Of a stretch of 15,311 nucleotides of DNA, positions 1-5,867 are shown piece after piece. The stretch is from Verrucomicrobiota bacterium (lineage in GTDB: Bacteria > Verrucomicrobiota > Verrucomicrobiia > Chthoniobacterales > UBA10450). The DNA is taken from positions 1-15,311 of the forward strand of contig QHRI01000078.1 in the NCBI GenBank assembly GCA_003221375.1. Direction: 5' to 3'. Numbering within the stretch: the first letter of the stretch is position 1; each line of letters starts with the position of its first letter. The position numbers and the translations under genes were made by a program. Under the pieces are notes generated by a model that saw nothing but the letters and a program-made list of their open reading frames with translations, was not told the origin of the DNA and did no database searches.

Positions 1-198
1 GGCGCGTGCAGCTTTAATCATCGCAGCCAGCGCCTTGTTCGCGTCGTCGAGTAAGGTGTTCGCGTCAGCTTTTTGGCCTGTTGTTTGTTTCTGAGCGGCA
101 TTGGCAATCGCAGCCAGGGTACGCGCCGGCTTCGTCGCTCGCGCCACAGCAAACAAACTGAGCGAAAGGCAGAGGGAGAGACTAACAAGTTTTTTCAT
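1..198 (-). CDS. Small exported protein, N-terminal part (runs off the window)
   Basis: A minus-strand frame is open from an ATG at 198-196 to the window edge, giving 66 residues without a stop. The product begins MKKLVSLSLCLSLSLFAVARA, a textbook Sec signal peptide (two lysines, a Leu/Ser-rich hydrophobic core, an Ala-x-Ala-like end). It is followed by an Ala/Lys/Asn-rich, probably helical stretch (residues about 24-66) with no motif I recognise. I see no clear Shine-Dalgarno sequence before the ATG. The gene is divergent from the EamA permease, so the 108-bp gap between them should hold both promoters. The function is unknown and only the N-terminus is present. The frame and signal peptide make a real gene likely. 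Confidence 0.7.
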   Translation of the reverse strand, partial: MKKLVSLSLCLSLSLFAVARATKPARTLAAIANAAQKQTTGQKADANTLLDDANKALAAMIKAARA

Positions 199-306
199 GG
201 TGGCGGCGAGCCTGATAAGTCGAAGACAGAGTGTCAATCGTTAATTGATCAGCCCCGCATGCCCTAACTTTACGAATTGCTGTCCTCGCACGATGCTCGC
301 GCGCAG

Positions 307-1278
307 ATGAAGAGGAAAAGGACATCGGTTGATGGGGTAGGGCGCGACCAGTCCGAGTCGATCTGGCGTTTGGTGCGCCGGTGGGGCGTGCCAATAGCAT
401 GGCTGACGCTTTGCGTGGTCTGGAGCTCGACGTGGCTGGTCATCAAGATTGGATTGCGCGATCTGCCTCCCATTTCTTATGCCGGTATTCGTTTTCTCGT
501 CGCGATCATCGTCCTTTTTATCGTGTCAGCCGGACGAGTGAGCTTGTTGCCGCGGCGCGGCTTCGATTACCTGCTGCTGGCTTTTACTGGCGTTCTGATG
601 TTTGCCGTAAATTACGGTCTTCTTTTCTGGGGCGAACTGCACGTTTCATCCGGACTGGCGGCCGTCTTGCAGGCAACCATTCCAATGTTTGGCATGCTCT
701 TCGCGCATTTAATGCTTCCCGATGAACCATTGCAGTTGCCCAAACTTCTCGGCGCACTTGTTGCGCTCGGCGGCGTGGCAATGATCTGTGAGCGGCTTCT
801 AGGTTTCAATGGATTCATGGCATTCTGGGGCGGGCTTGGCATCATATTCGGCGCTGCCGGCGCTGCCTTCTCTAACGTGTTATTGAAGGCGCGCGCGATC
901 CAACTGGCGCCGGCGATGATTGCTGCCTGGCAAATGATTTTCGGTACAGCGCCCTTACTCTTGACCGGATTTATGGTGGAAGGAAATCCCTTGAAGTTTC
1001 GTTGGAGTGCGGTGGCGGTCGCGTGTCTGCTTTACCTCGCGATAATTGGGTCGGCGCTCACTTTTTTGCTTCTTTACTGGCTATTGCCGCGAATGACCGT
1101 CGCGAGGCTACAAGCGATCTCGCTCATCACGCCGCCTGGCGCCGTGGCGCTGGGTTGGGCAGTTGGAGGCGAGACGTTTTCGATTTGGTCGCTCCTTGGC
1201 GCATGCCTTGTGCTCGCCGGTGTGTGGATGATTTTCCGAAAGGAAGACCAACCGGAACCGGTGATTCAGGAAGGCTAG
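307..1278 (+). CDS. EamA/DMT-family membrane permease
   Basis: This is an inner-membrane permease of the drug/metabolite transporter superfamily with two EamA repeats. It is 323 residues from the ATG at 307, the usual length for ten-helix members. The first helix carries the familiar WSSTWLVIKIGLRDLPPISY pattern followed by AGIRFLVA. The second repeat starts near residue 160 (WGGLGIIFGAAGAAFSNVLLK) and ends with a hydrophobic helix (LLGACLVLAGVWMIF) and a charged cytoplasmic tail. A TTG at 277 in the same frame would add ten residues (LLSSHDARAQ), but ATG is preferred; neither start has a good ribosome binding site. Substrates in this family range from amino acids to metabolites and cannot be told from sequence. 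The stop codon TAG lies inside the left arm of the inverted repeat at 1275-1467. Confidence 0.9.
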   Translation: MKRKRTSVDGVGRDQSESIWRLVRRWGVPIAWLTLCVVWSSTWLVIKIGLRDLPPISYAGIRFLVAIIVLFIVSAGRVSLLPRRGFDYLLLAFTGVLMFAVNYGLLFWGELHVSSGLAAVLQATIPMFGMLFAHLMLPDEPLQLPKLLGALVALGGVAMICERLLGFNGFMAFWGGLGIIFGAAGAAFSNVLLKARAIQLAPAMIAAWQMIFGTAPLLLTGFMVEGNPLKFRWSAVAVACLLYLAIIGSALTFLLLYWLLPRMTVARLQAISLITPPGAVALGWAVGGETFSIWSLLGACLVLAGVWMIFRKEDQPEPVIQEG

Positions 1279-1467
1279 AACCCATCCCATAAAAAGGGAA
1301 CGGGTGCGTTGCTGAAGATCCAGCAACCCTTTGGGCTTAGCTCTGGCAGGCCGCTGGCGACGTTGCTCCTCAGTTACAGAACGCTGCGGCTATGCTCCTT
1401 CGTCGCGCCTTGCCAGCTGCCCGTCAGAGCTAACCGCACTCATTCTCTTTTATGAGATGGGTTCTAG
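1275..1467. repeat. 193-bp structured inverted-repeat element between convergent genes
   Basis: This element fills the gap between two convergent genes. The left arm, 1275-1297, begins CTAGAACCCATCCCATAAAA. The right arm, 1445-1467, is its reverse complement at 20 of 23 positions. Further inverted pairs are nested inside: TTAGCTCTG at 1337-1345 with CAGAGCTAA at 1425-1433, GCTGGC at 1353-1358 with GCCAGC at 1412-1417, and GCGACG at 1357-1362 with CGTCGC at 1401-1406 (the last two overlap on the left side). A separate perfect 7-bp hairpin lies at 1308-1327 (GTTGCTG, loop aagatc, CAGCAAC). There is no long open frame in it worth calling. It could be a bidirectional terminator, a non-autonomous dispersed element, or a structured RNA. 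The outer arms and the first nested pair are plainly visible; the function is inference. Confidence 0.7.
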
Positions 1468-1472
1468 TTGGT

Positions 1473-2441
1473 TCAGTCCCATTGTCTTGGTGGCTTTGTC
1501 CAAGTTCCACTCACAACGACCTGGGTCTCGTCCACTCGTGAGTTGTTCTGGATCAGTCGTGCTACGTCCTCTGACTCGATTCGTACACAACCATGGGAAG
1601 CTGCGTAATCAGGCACGCTGGGGAAATAATGGAGCGCGACACCTCGGCGCTGCATGAACCATGTGACGTATGTCGCGCGAGGATCGCTATTAAGCCTTCG
1701 TTGGAAGCCTTGTACAGGATAAGTTCCTTTGGGTGTGCACTTGGAGCCCGATCGCCGACTTGTAGCCTCATCGTCACAGTTGAGACCTCTCAGCCCTGCG
1801 CCGGGTGACGTTCTAAATGGTCCCGTTTCCTGACTATCAGCATTGGGCCCAGTCCAGGTAAGCGTGAGCCAGTGATCAGGGTCTTCCAGGCTTACCGAGA
1901 TCTCCTTTATGTAGGTCGAATCATCGTTTGGTAAAGGAGGGGTGCCGCCAGCGAATTGCAGGAGTGCCTGCCACGTCTGCCGGCCTGGTTCAATTAGTCC
2001 ATCAATCGAAATATTGGAACGCTTCTGAAAAGCTTCGATCGCAGCGATGGTATTCGACTTCGCAGACTGCCGCGCTATCTTTCCATCAACACCCTTCGGA
2101 TCAAGGTCAGCAGCTTTTAACGTTTGTGCCGCCGTTTCTAGGAGGCGCTGCACGGTTTCCACGTCTGCTTGAAGATTGCGCGCGCCTTTTTCCCAACGAC
2201 CGACGGAGCCGGTAATCACCGGCGGCGGAGCAGAGGGAACATTGTCACGCGCTACTGACAAGGCTCGCGGCAGGACTTTGAAGGTAGGTTTTCCTGCGTC
2301 CAACGCTTCAAGCTTCTTTGCTCGAGCAATGCGCTGCTTCAGCGTCAGTTTCGCACGGCGCGGCTTCTTCAGCCTGGCCTTTCTGGAGACGCTTGAATGC
2401 GTCTTCCTACCACGTTTTAACGGTCGTTTCTTCTTTGGCAT
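1473..2441 (-). CDS. Peptidoglycan-binding domain + YkuD L,D-transpeptidase with basic N-terminal tail
   Basis: The enzyme should form or edit 3-3 crosslinks, or attach proteins to peptidoglycan stems, through a catalytic cysteine. It is 322 residues. Residues 1-45 are extremely rich in Lys/Arg (MPKKKRPLKRGRK...). Residues about 79-165 match a PG_binding-type helical domain (DV..VQRLL, DGKIARQSAKSNTIAAIEAF, DGLIEPGRQTW). Residues about 178-312 are a YkuD domain with the motif HYFPSVPDYAASHGCVRI: His271, His283, Gly284, Cys285 and Arg287. No signal peptide, lipobox or membrane segment is visible, which is odd for a cell-wall enzyme. An AAAGG at 2456-2452 lies 10 nt before the ATG. It is the last gene of the minus run starting at 5377, 53 bp after the amidase, and ends next to the structured element. 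T6SS-type YkuD effectors are another possible relative. Confidence 0.88.
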   Translation of the reverse strand: MPKKKRPLKRGRKTHSSVSRKARLKKPRRAKLTLKQRIARAKKLEALDAGKPTFKVLPRALSVARDNVPSAPPPVITGSVGRWEKGARNLQADVETVQRLLETAAQTLKAADLDPKGVDGKIARQSAKSNTIAAIEAFQKRSNISIDGLIEPGRQTWQALLQFAGGTPPLPNDDSTYIKEISVSLEDPDHWLTLTWTGPNADSQETGPFRTSPGAGLRGLNCDDEATSRRSGSKCTPKGTYPVQGFQRRLNSDPRATYVTWFMQRRGVALHYFPSVPDYAASHGCVRIESEDVARLIQNNSRVDETQVVVSGTWTKPPRQWD

Positions 2442-2494
2442 AGGTTCTTTGCCTTTCGTCGTTGCTTAGTGAGCGCTTGGCTGCTGATCGGTAT

Positions 2495-3616
2495 TTAGAC
2501 ATTGGTTTGCACCCAAGAGGCAATGGTTGCCTGTGAATGGACCGGCCCAAAGAGTCGATCAGGGCAGCTAGTTCCACCTGGCCGACAGTAGCCTGGCGTG
2601 AAGTCATGACCGAAGATGTTTGTGCGTGGAATTTGGTATTGCTCGAGCAACCAGCGAATAAGGTTGACGGAAGCGGCGGCCTGTGACGCGGCGAGTACGT
2701 CGGTTTCAGCGCCGACATGTTCGATGCCGATGGAGCTTTCATTTGCGCCCATGCAATGATTGGCACGGTCGCTATCGCTCACCATTTGATAAATGTCGCC
2801 GTTTCGATCGATGACATAGTGTGCCGAGACCTGGCGACCGTCTGGTTTTTGAAACTCCTGAATCGTGCCAGCAAGTGAGGCTTCGGTGCAGTGCAAGACG
2901 ACCTTATCAATCCTGGCTCCGTTACGGGACGAACGATTGGGGCTTTGGATGAACTGTTTGATAGGGGGTTTTAGATGCGGATTACTGCTGCCATGACCGA
3001 CGCGCCTCATGGCTAGGGTTGGTTTTACAGGTATGGCTCGCCGCGCTGAAATTGTTATCCTAACGATGTCGTCGGTGTTTAATCCCAGCGCAGCGGCGAG
3101 CCCTGGTGATAAATCCGCAACCCGCCCAGTGGAAGGATGCGGACCCCAATCGACCGGCCGCGCATCGACGCCTCGGCCGTTGGCGGGATTTTCCACACGC
3201 GCGAGCGCGCGCCGCAAAAACTCCCTTGGCGTTGCGGTGTAATCCCAACGACACGCAAAATAATATTGATCAGGGTTAAGCCTGCGACCTAGGCCGCTTG
3301 TTCCCGGGGGTGATGCCGGTAGAAACAAGTATGCATACTTTGGGTCTTGGAGATCGGCCTTGGTAAAGAGAGCGAGGTCTTCGTTCGCGGCCATCCCGAG
3401 ATCATGCGGTCCACCAAAGGTGGACATCTTGCCTTCCACACGAAAAAGAATTTCCTCAGGCTGCGCCGGTAGCGGGCGTACTGCGGCAGTCTTTCTCGGC
3501 AGCTTCAGACGGGATTTCCGGGATGAAGATTGCGCCTTCTTCGTGAGGCGAGCTCTTCGTGGCGAACGCCGCGAAGTTGGTTTACCTGACCTTGGTTTAC
3601 GTTTGGGTGGAGGCAT
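2495..3616 (-). CDS. DPBB + Amidase_2 N-acetylmuramoyl-L-alanine amidase with basic tail
   Basis: This zinc amidase should cleave the bond between muramic acid and the stem peptide. Its 373 residues divide into a Lys/Arg/Ser/Pro-rich tail (1-45), an RlpA-like double-psi beta-barrel region (about 56-192, with VDWGPHPSTGRVADLSPGLA and AALGL) and an Amidase_2 domain (about 232-373). The domain has HYVIDRNGDIYQ and SSIGIEHVG. Expected zinc ligands are His242 (VVLHCTEA), His337 (FGHDF) and Cys351 (GTSCPD), with Glu299 as the likely catalytic acid, so the enzyme looks active. There is no signal peptide or lipobox. The start is placed by a weak AAAGG at 3624-3620, only 3 nt from the ATG, and the gap to the upstream hydrolase is just 10 bp, suggesting one transcript. 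The barrel-plus-amidase arrangement suggests two peptidoglycan-directed parts in one protein. Confidence 0.9.
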   Translation of the reverse strand: MPPPKRKPRSGKPTSRRSPRRARLTKKAQSSSRKSRLKLPRKTAAVRPLPAQPEEILFRVEGKMSTFGGPHDLGMAANEDLALFTKADLQDPKYAYLFLPASPPGTSGLGRRLNPDQYYFACRWDYTATPREFLRRALARVENPANGRGVDARPVDWGPHPSTGRVADLSPGLAAALGLNTDDIVRITISARRAIPVKPTLAMRRVGHGSSNPHLKPPIKQFIQSPNRSSRNGARIDKVVLHCTEASLAGTIQEFQKPDGRQVSAHYVIDRNGDIYQMVSDSDRANHCMGANESSIGIEHVGAETDVLAASQAAASVNLIRWLLEQYQIPRTNIFGHDFTPGYCRPGGTSCPDRLFGPVHSQATIASWVQTNV

Positions 3617-3626
3617 TCGCCTTTAG

Positions 3627-4223
3627 TTATTGGGGCGGTGGCCAGGCGTTACCGCGAGTATACCCAAGCGATTCCAGGACGCCGCGGTCGAGGCCGCGCA
3701 GAACGTGTCGCATTAGTCTGAGAGTGCCGTCGGCGAGGAAATACGCGCCGTGAATATCGCTGACGCCCTGCTGGAAGAAGCTCGAACAATCGATGTCCCA
3801 AACATTATCTGTCGGCGACGAGGGATCTGCCAGAGGCGGTCGATTCGGAAGACCGCTTCGGCCCAGGCGCCGCATGCCGAAATGCTTCAGCCCTGCGGAG
3901 GCGCCGAGGACAGTGTCGCGACCGCTATAGAGCGCCGTAATCCGGTAGGTGAGATTAGCCACCGCGTTGCCATCGTTGTTATCAGGCGCGCCCTGGTCAA
4001 ACAAATCGCTGTCAACGTCGGCTGCGACCATCAAAAGCTGATTGATAAGACTAACGAGTAATGGCTGGTTCTTACGAGTCCAGGCAGCAGCCATTGCTTT
4101 TTGCACAACATAGTTGCCCATGCTGTGAGCAATGAGGGACACCTTCGCCTTACAGGCTTTCGCAGGATTGTCTATAGTCTGCTGTTGTTTCTTGGTCAGC
4201 CAATCGAATAGCGCACTTAACAC
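3627..4223 (-). CDS. Alpha/beta hydrolase, C-terminal fragment after frame break
   Basis: This is the C-terminal part of a DUF900-like serine hydrolase. It carries the nucleophile elbow SLIAHSMGNYVVQKAM, with Ser in G-x-S-x-G-like form (here H-S-M-G), then a strand LLMVAADVDSDLF that should hold the acidic residue, and DIHGAYFLAD supplying a likely catalytic His near the end. The only start available is a GTG at 4223-4221, with no ribosome binding site and no sensible N-terminus. The oxyanion strand and first half of the fold lie in another frame upstream (4229-4543). I read the two as one gene of about 305 residues that has been disrupted. It sits between the cysteine peptidase and the amidase in the same direction, 10 bp before the amidase. 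The substrate is unknown; ester or lipid hydrolysis is only the family default. Confidence 0.75.
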   Translation of the reverse strand: MLSALFDWLTKKQQQTIDNPAKACKAKVSLIAHSMGNYVVQKAMAAAWTRKNQPLLVSLINQLLMVAADVDSDLFDQGAPDNNDGNAVANLTYRITALYSGRDTVLGASAGLKHFGMRRLGRSGLPNRPPLADPSSPTDNVWDIDCSSFFQQGVSDIHGAYFLADGTLRLMRHVLRGLDRGVLESLGYTRGNAWPPPQ

Positions 4224-4232
4224 GTTTGTTAA
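4217..4232. repeat. Perfect inverted repeat at the hydrolase frame break
   Basis: TTAACA at 4217-4222 and TGTTAA at 4227-4232 form a 6-bp stem around the loop CGTT. It covers the first two bases of the upstream fragment's TAA stop (TAA at 4231-4229 lies fully inside) and the GTG that opens the downstream frame. It may be a hairpin linked to a deletion, or coincidence; short AT-rich stems arise by chance. Confidence 0.5.
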
Positions 4233-4543
4233 ATGTCCGCACCGTCAGAAAGGTTACCGTAAAGTTTCTCATAGAACGCTGCTGCTTTTACAAACGTTTG
4301 GTTGTAACCATGTACAAGAATCGTCACGTGGCTTTGTTTCTCGTTCTCTGCCTGGCTATAGGTGGGAAACTTATCTGACGTGGCCACGAGTAGCTTCTGA
4401 AAGTTCGCGGAGGTAACTTTCCGCCAGTTCTTGATGTCGTTGAGCCCCTGTTTGTCGCTGACCCAATAAGTCAAGCCATCGGTGCTGACGTCAGGTCCGA
4501 CGCCGCCCTGGCTCCGGTTGTTTATCATCCAATATTTTGGCAT
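4229..4543 (-). CDS. Alpha/beta hydrolase, N-terminal fragment before frame break
   Basis: This 104-residue fragment contains the first part of a DUF900-like alpha/beta hydrolase: the strand and oxyanion loop VTILVHGYNQTFVKAAAFYE at about residues 72-91, followed by KLYGNLSDGADI and a TAA stop. In intact relatives, as I recall them, a strand with an F-S-W-P-S type motif comes next, then a helix leading to the nucleophile elbow. Here the elbow appears only in another frame, and the F-S-W-P-S segment is seen in neither. About 61 residues separate HGYN from HSMG if the two frames are joined, fewer than I would expect. The ATG at 4543 lies 21 bp after the stop of the cysteine peptidase. There is no signal peptide. 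A working product from this fragment alone is unlikely because it has no nucleophile. Confidence 0.75.
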   Translation of the reverse strand: MPKYWMINNRSQGGVGPDVSTDGLTYWVSDKQGLNDIKNWRKVTSANFQKLLVATSDKFPTYSQAENEKQSHVTILVHGYNQTFVKAAAFYEKLYGNLSDGADI

Positions 4544-4564
4544 TTTGTTAAGTGGGTTGAACGG

Positions 4565-5377
4565 TTAATGCACCAGGCGAATTGTCCAAAAGTCGTCTGA
4601 AAGATTGTCGGTAAGCAGATAGGAATAGGGCATGGTGAAATAGCCTCTTTTGCCCCAGCTGGTCCCCCATGAATTACGTATCATGAAGCGCTCGCTTTTG
4701 TCGTCGTAGCCGACGGCAAGAACGGCGTGGCCTCCAACCACTCCTTCTCTTGGCTTGGGCATTTGAAGCACGCCGGTCCTGGCGACTTCCGCACTCTCGA
4801 AGCTGTCATAAACTGTAAAGCCAAAAACAAACGGGAAACCGTCTGCGAGGCAGCCTTTCATCTGCGAAAGCGTCCGATCAACCCGTTGATAGGTCACGGT
4901 GCGAAATTTTTTGGCATCTTTGTAACAAGACGGTGGCGGTTTCTGCCTCGGCTTGGCGCCAGAAGGCCAGAGGTTGGTGCTAGAATCGGCGGGAGTGTCG
5001 TCGTAGGGCCATTTGGTTTCCGGGCAAGCGCCTTGTTTGGCCACACTTTTTATCCCGTCGCGAATCTGCGCGCCGTTATCGAGCGGCACGCTGTGCTCAA
5101 TACTTCGCTCGTTGTAGTAAATGAAGAGGCGCGATGGGATGAAATCGCGGAGTTTTTGCTTCTTGCGATCGAACTCGATGGCCGCTGCGATTGCGTTCGC
5201 CGTGCAGGAGCCAATGTCGCCCTGATTATAAACCCGCGGACAATGCCTGCGCAGATCGGCCTTGGTGGGAAGAACACGCAGCTTTGCCAGCGGCGCGGAG
5301 TAAAGATGATCACGGTTATCGGGAAGGTCCGGCATCCAGCCGAAACCGAAACGGCTATTTTTTGCTGTTCTTTTCAT
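4565..5377 (-). CDS. Papain-family (C1) cysteine peptidase without propeptide
   Basis: This is a cysteine peptidase of 270 residues. The active site is complete: Gln52 (oxyanion hole) and Cys58 in YNQGDIGSCTANAIAAA, His217 in VGGHAVLAVGYDD, and Asn235 in IRNSWGTSWGKRGYF. Classical papain-family enzymes carry a signal and an inhibitory pro-region. Here only about 45 residues precede the Gln-Cys motif (GFGWMPDLPDNRDHLYSAP), and neither a signal peptide nor a pro-domain is visible. This short form is known among bacterial C1A-like proteins. It is the first gene of the minus-strand run down to 1473, with 21 bp to the hydrolase. I see no strong Shine-Dalgarno sequence. The target could be a host or competitor protein, or a partner in the cassette; nothing in the sequence decides this. 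Confidence 0.92.
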   Translation of the reverse strand: MKRTAKNSRFGFGWMPDLPDNRDHLYSAPLAKLRVLPTKADLRRHCPRVYNQGDIGSCTANAIAAAIEFDRKKQKLRDFIPSRLFIYYNERSIEHSVPLDNGAQIRDGIKSVAKQGACPETKWPYDDTPADSSTNLWPSGAKPRQKPPPSCYKDAKKFRTVTYQRVDRTLSQMKGCLADGFPFVFGFTVYDSFESAEVARTGVLQMPKPREGVVGGHAVLAVGYDDKSERFMIRNSWGTSWGKRGYFTMPYSYLLTDNLSDDFWTIRLVH

Positions 5378-5538
5378 TGTTTACGACTTGAGAGTTGAGT
5401 TAGAAGGCGTTGGGAACGCACAACTGAGGATTGTCATTTGATTTCTTGCCGGTAGCGGTTGGCCACTGGCTGTGTTTGAGCCTTTTACCAGATTTTGGAA
5501 CGAGAGTTCAAGACTTCTTTCAAGCCAGATTCGAAGGC

Positions 5539-5718
5539 TCACTCAACGTGGAATTCGTCTTCGTGCTGGTAAGCCCTGAAGCCAGGCACGTTCCAAGTGA
5601 TAGAGCGAAAAACATCCACTTTTCCCTCGAATCCTCTCAGCTCTTGCTCATCCAGCGGACGAGTCGGGCTGAATCCGGCGAGCGTGGCACGCGCACCTCC
5701 GCTCAAGCCGAACTTCAT
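5539..5718 (-). CDS. Possible 59-residue hypothetical protein
   Basis: A minus-strand frame runs from ATG 5718-5716 to TGA 5541-5539. The product begins MKFGLSGGARATLAGFSPTR and continues PLDEQELRGFEGKVDVFRS, ending AYQHEDEFHVE. Charged and hydrophobic residues are spread evenly, as in a small folded protein, but I recognise no family. There is no clear ribosome binding site. A tiny 17-codon frame upstream ends in TGATGA overlapping the ATG, which may be chance. The gene is in the same direction as the cysteine peptidase 161 bp downstream. A plus-strand open frame overlaps it completely; I find the minus-strand composition slightly more protein-like, but the call is weak. Confidence 0.3.
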   Translation of the reverse strand: MKFGLSGGARATLAGFSPTRPLDEQELRGFEGKVDVFRSITWNVPGFRAYQHEDEFHVE

Positions 5719-5821
5719 CAGGCTGCAGGTGAGAGATCTGCCACTTCGTTCACTCGCCTAGGAAGCGACATTCGCGGCTAAAACCAAACACGACCCTTTG
5801 AAAAGATTGATAATTTTAATC

Positions 5822-5850
5822 TTGACACTTGAACGCGATTTTCTGACAAC
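5822..5850 (+). promoter_or_regulatory. Weak candidate promoter for the BNR/Ig-like protein gene
   Basis: A perfect -35 hexamer TTGACA (5822-5827) is followed after 17 bp by GACAAC (5845-5850), which matches the -10 consensus at only three positions. A 6-bp inverted repeat, AAGATT at 5803-5808 and AATCTT at 5818-5823, overlaps the -35 and could be an operator. The 5' leader would be only about 11 nt before ATG 5868. The poor -10 makes this tentative. Confidence 0.2.
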
Positions 5851-5867
5851 TGCGTGTAAAAACCCCC

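Larger units (their letters stand above)
5378..5867. other. 490-bp divergent intergenic region
   Basis: This region separates the minus-strand enzyme run from the plus-strand exported protein, so promoters in both directions are expected. It holds a possible 59-residue minus-strand gene (5539-5718, listed separately) and a competing plus-strand open frame of 116 codons from TTG 5431 to 5781 with no recognisable content. Near the right end, an inverted pair AAGATT (5803-5808) and AATCTT (5818-5823) overlaps a TTGACA at 5822-5827. No RNA gene or mobile element is apparent. Confidence 0.5.

Noticed and set aside
212..237. TTGACA on the minus strand as promoter of the small exported protein
   Set aside because: The only TATCA-like -10 is too close (about 13-14 bp), so the spacing does not fit.
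4229..4240. Programmed -1 frameshift site in the hydrolase
   Set aside because: The ATTTAAC string is not in the right register for an X-XXY-YYZ slippery heptamer, and a conserved segment also seems to be missing.
5431..5781. Plus-strand open frame of 116 codons in the intergenic region
   Set aside because: It starts with TTG, has no ribosome binding site or recognisable motif, and overlaps a more protein-like minus-strand frame.
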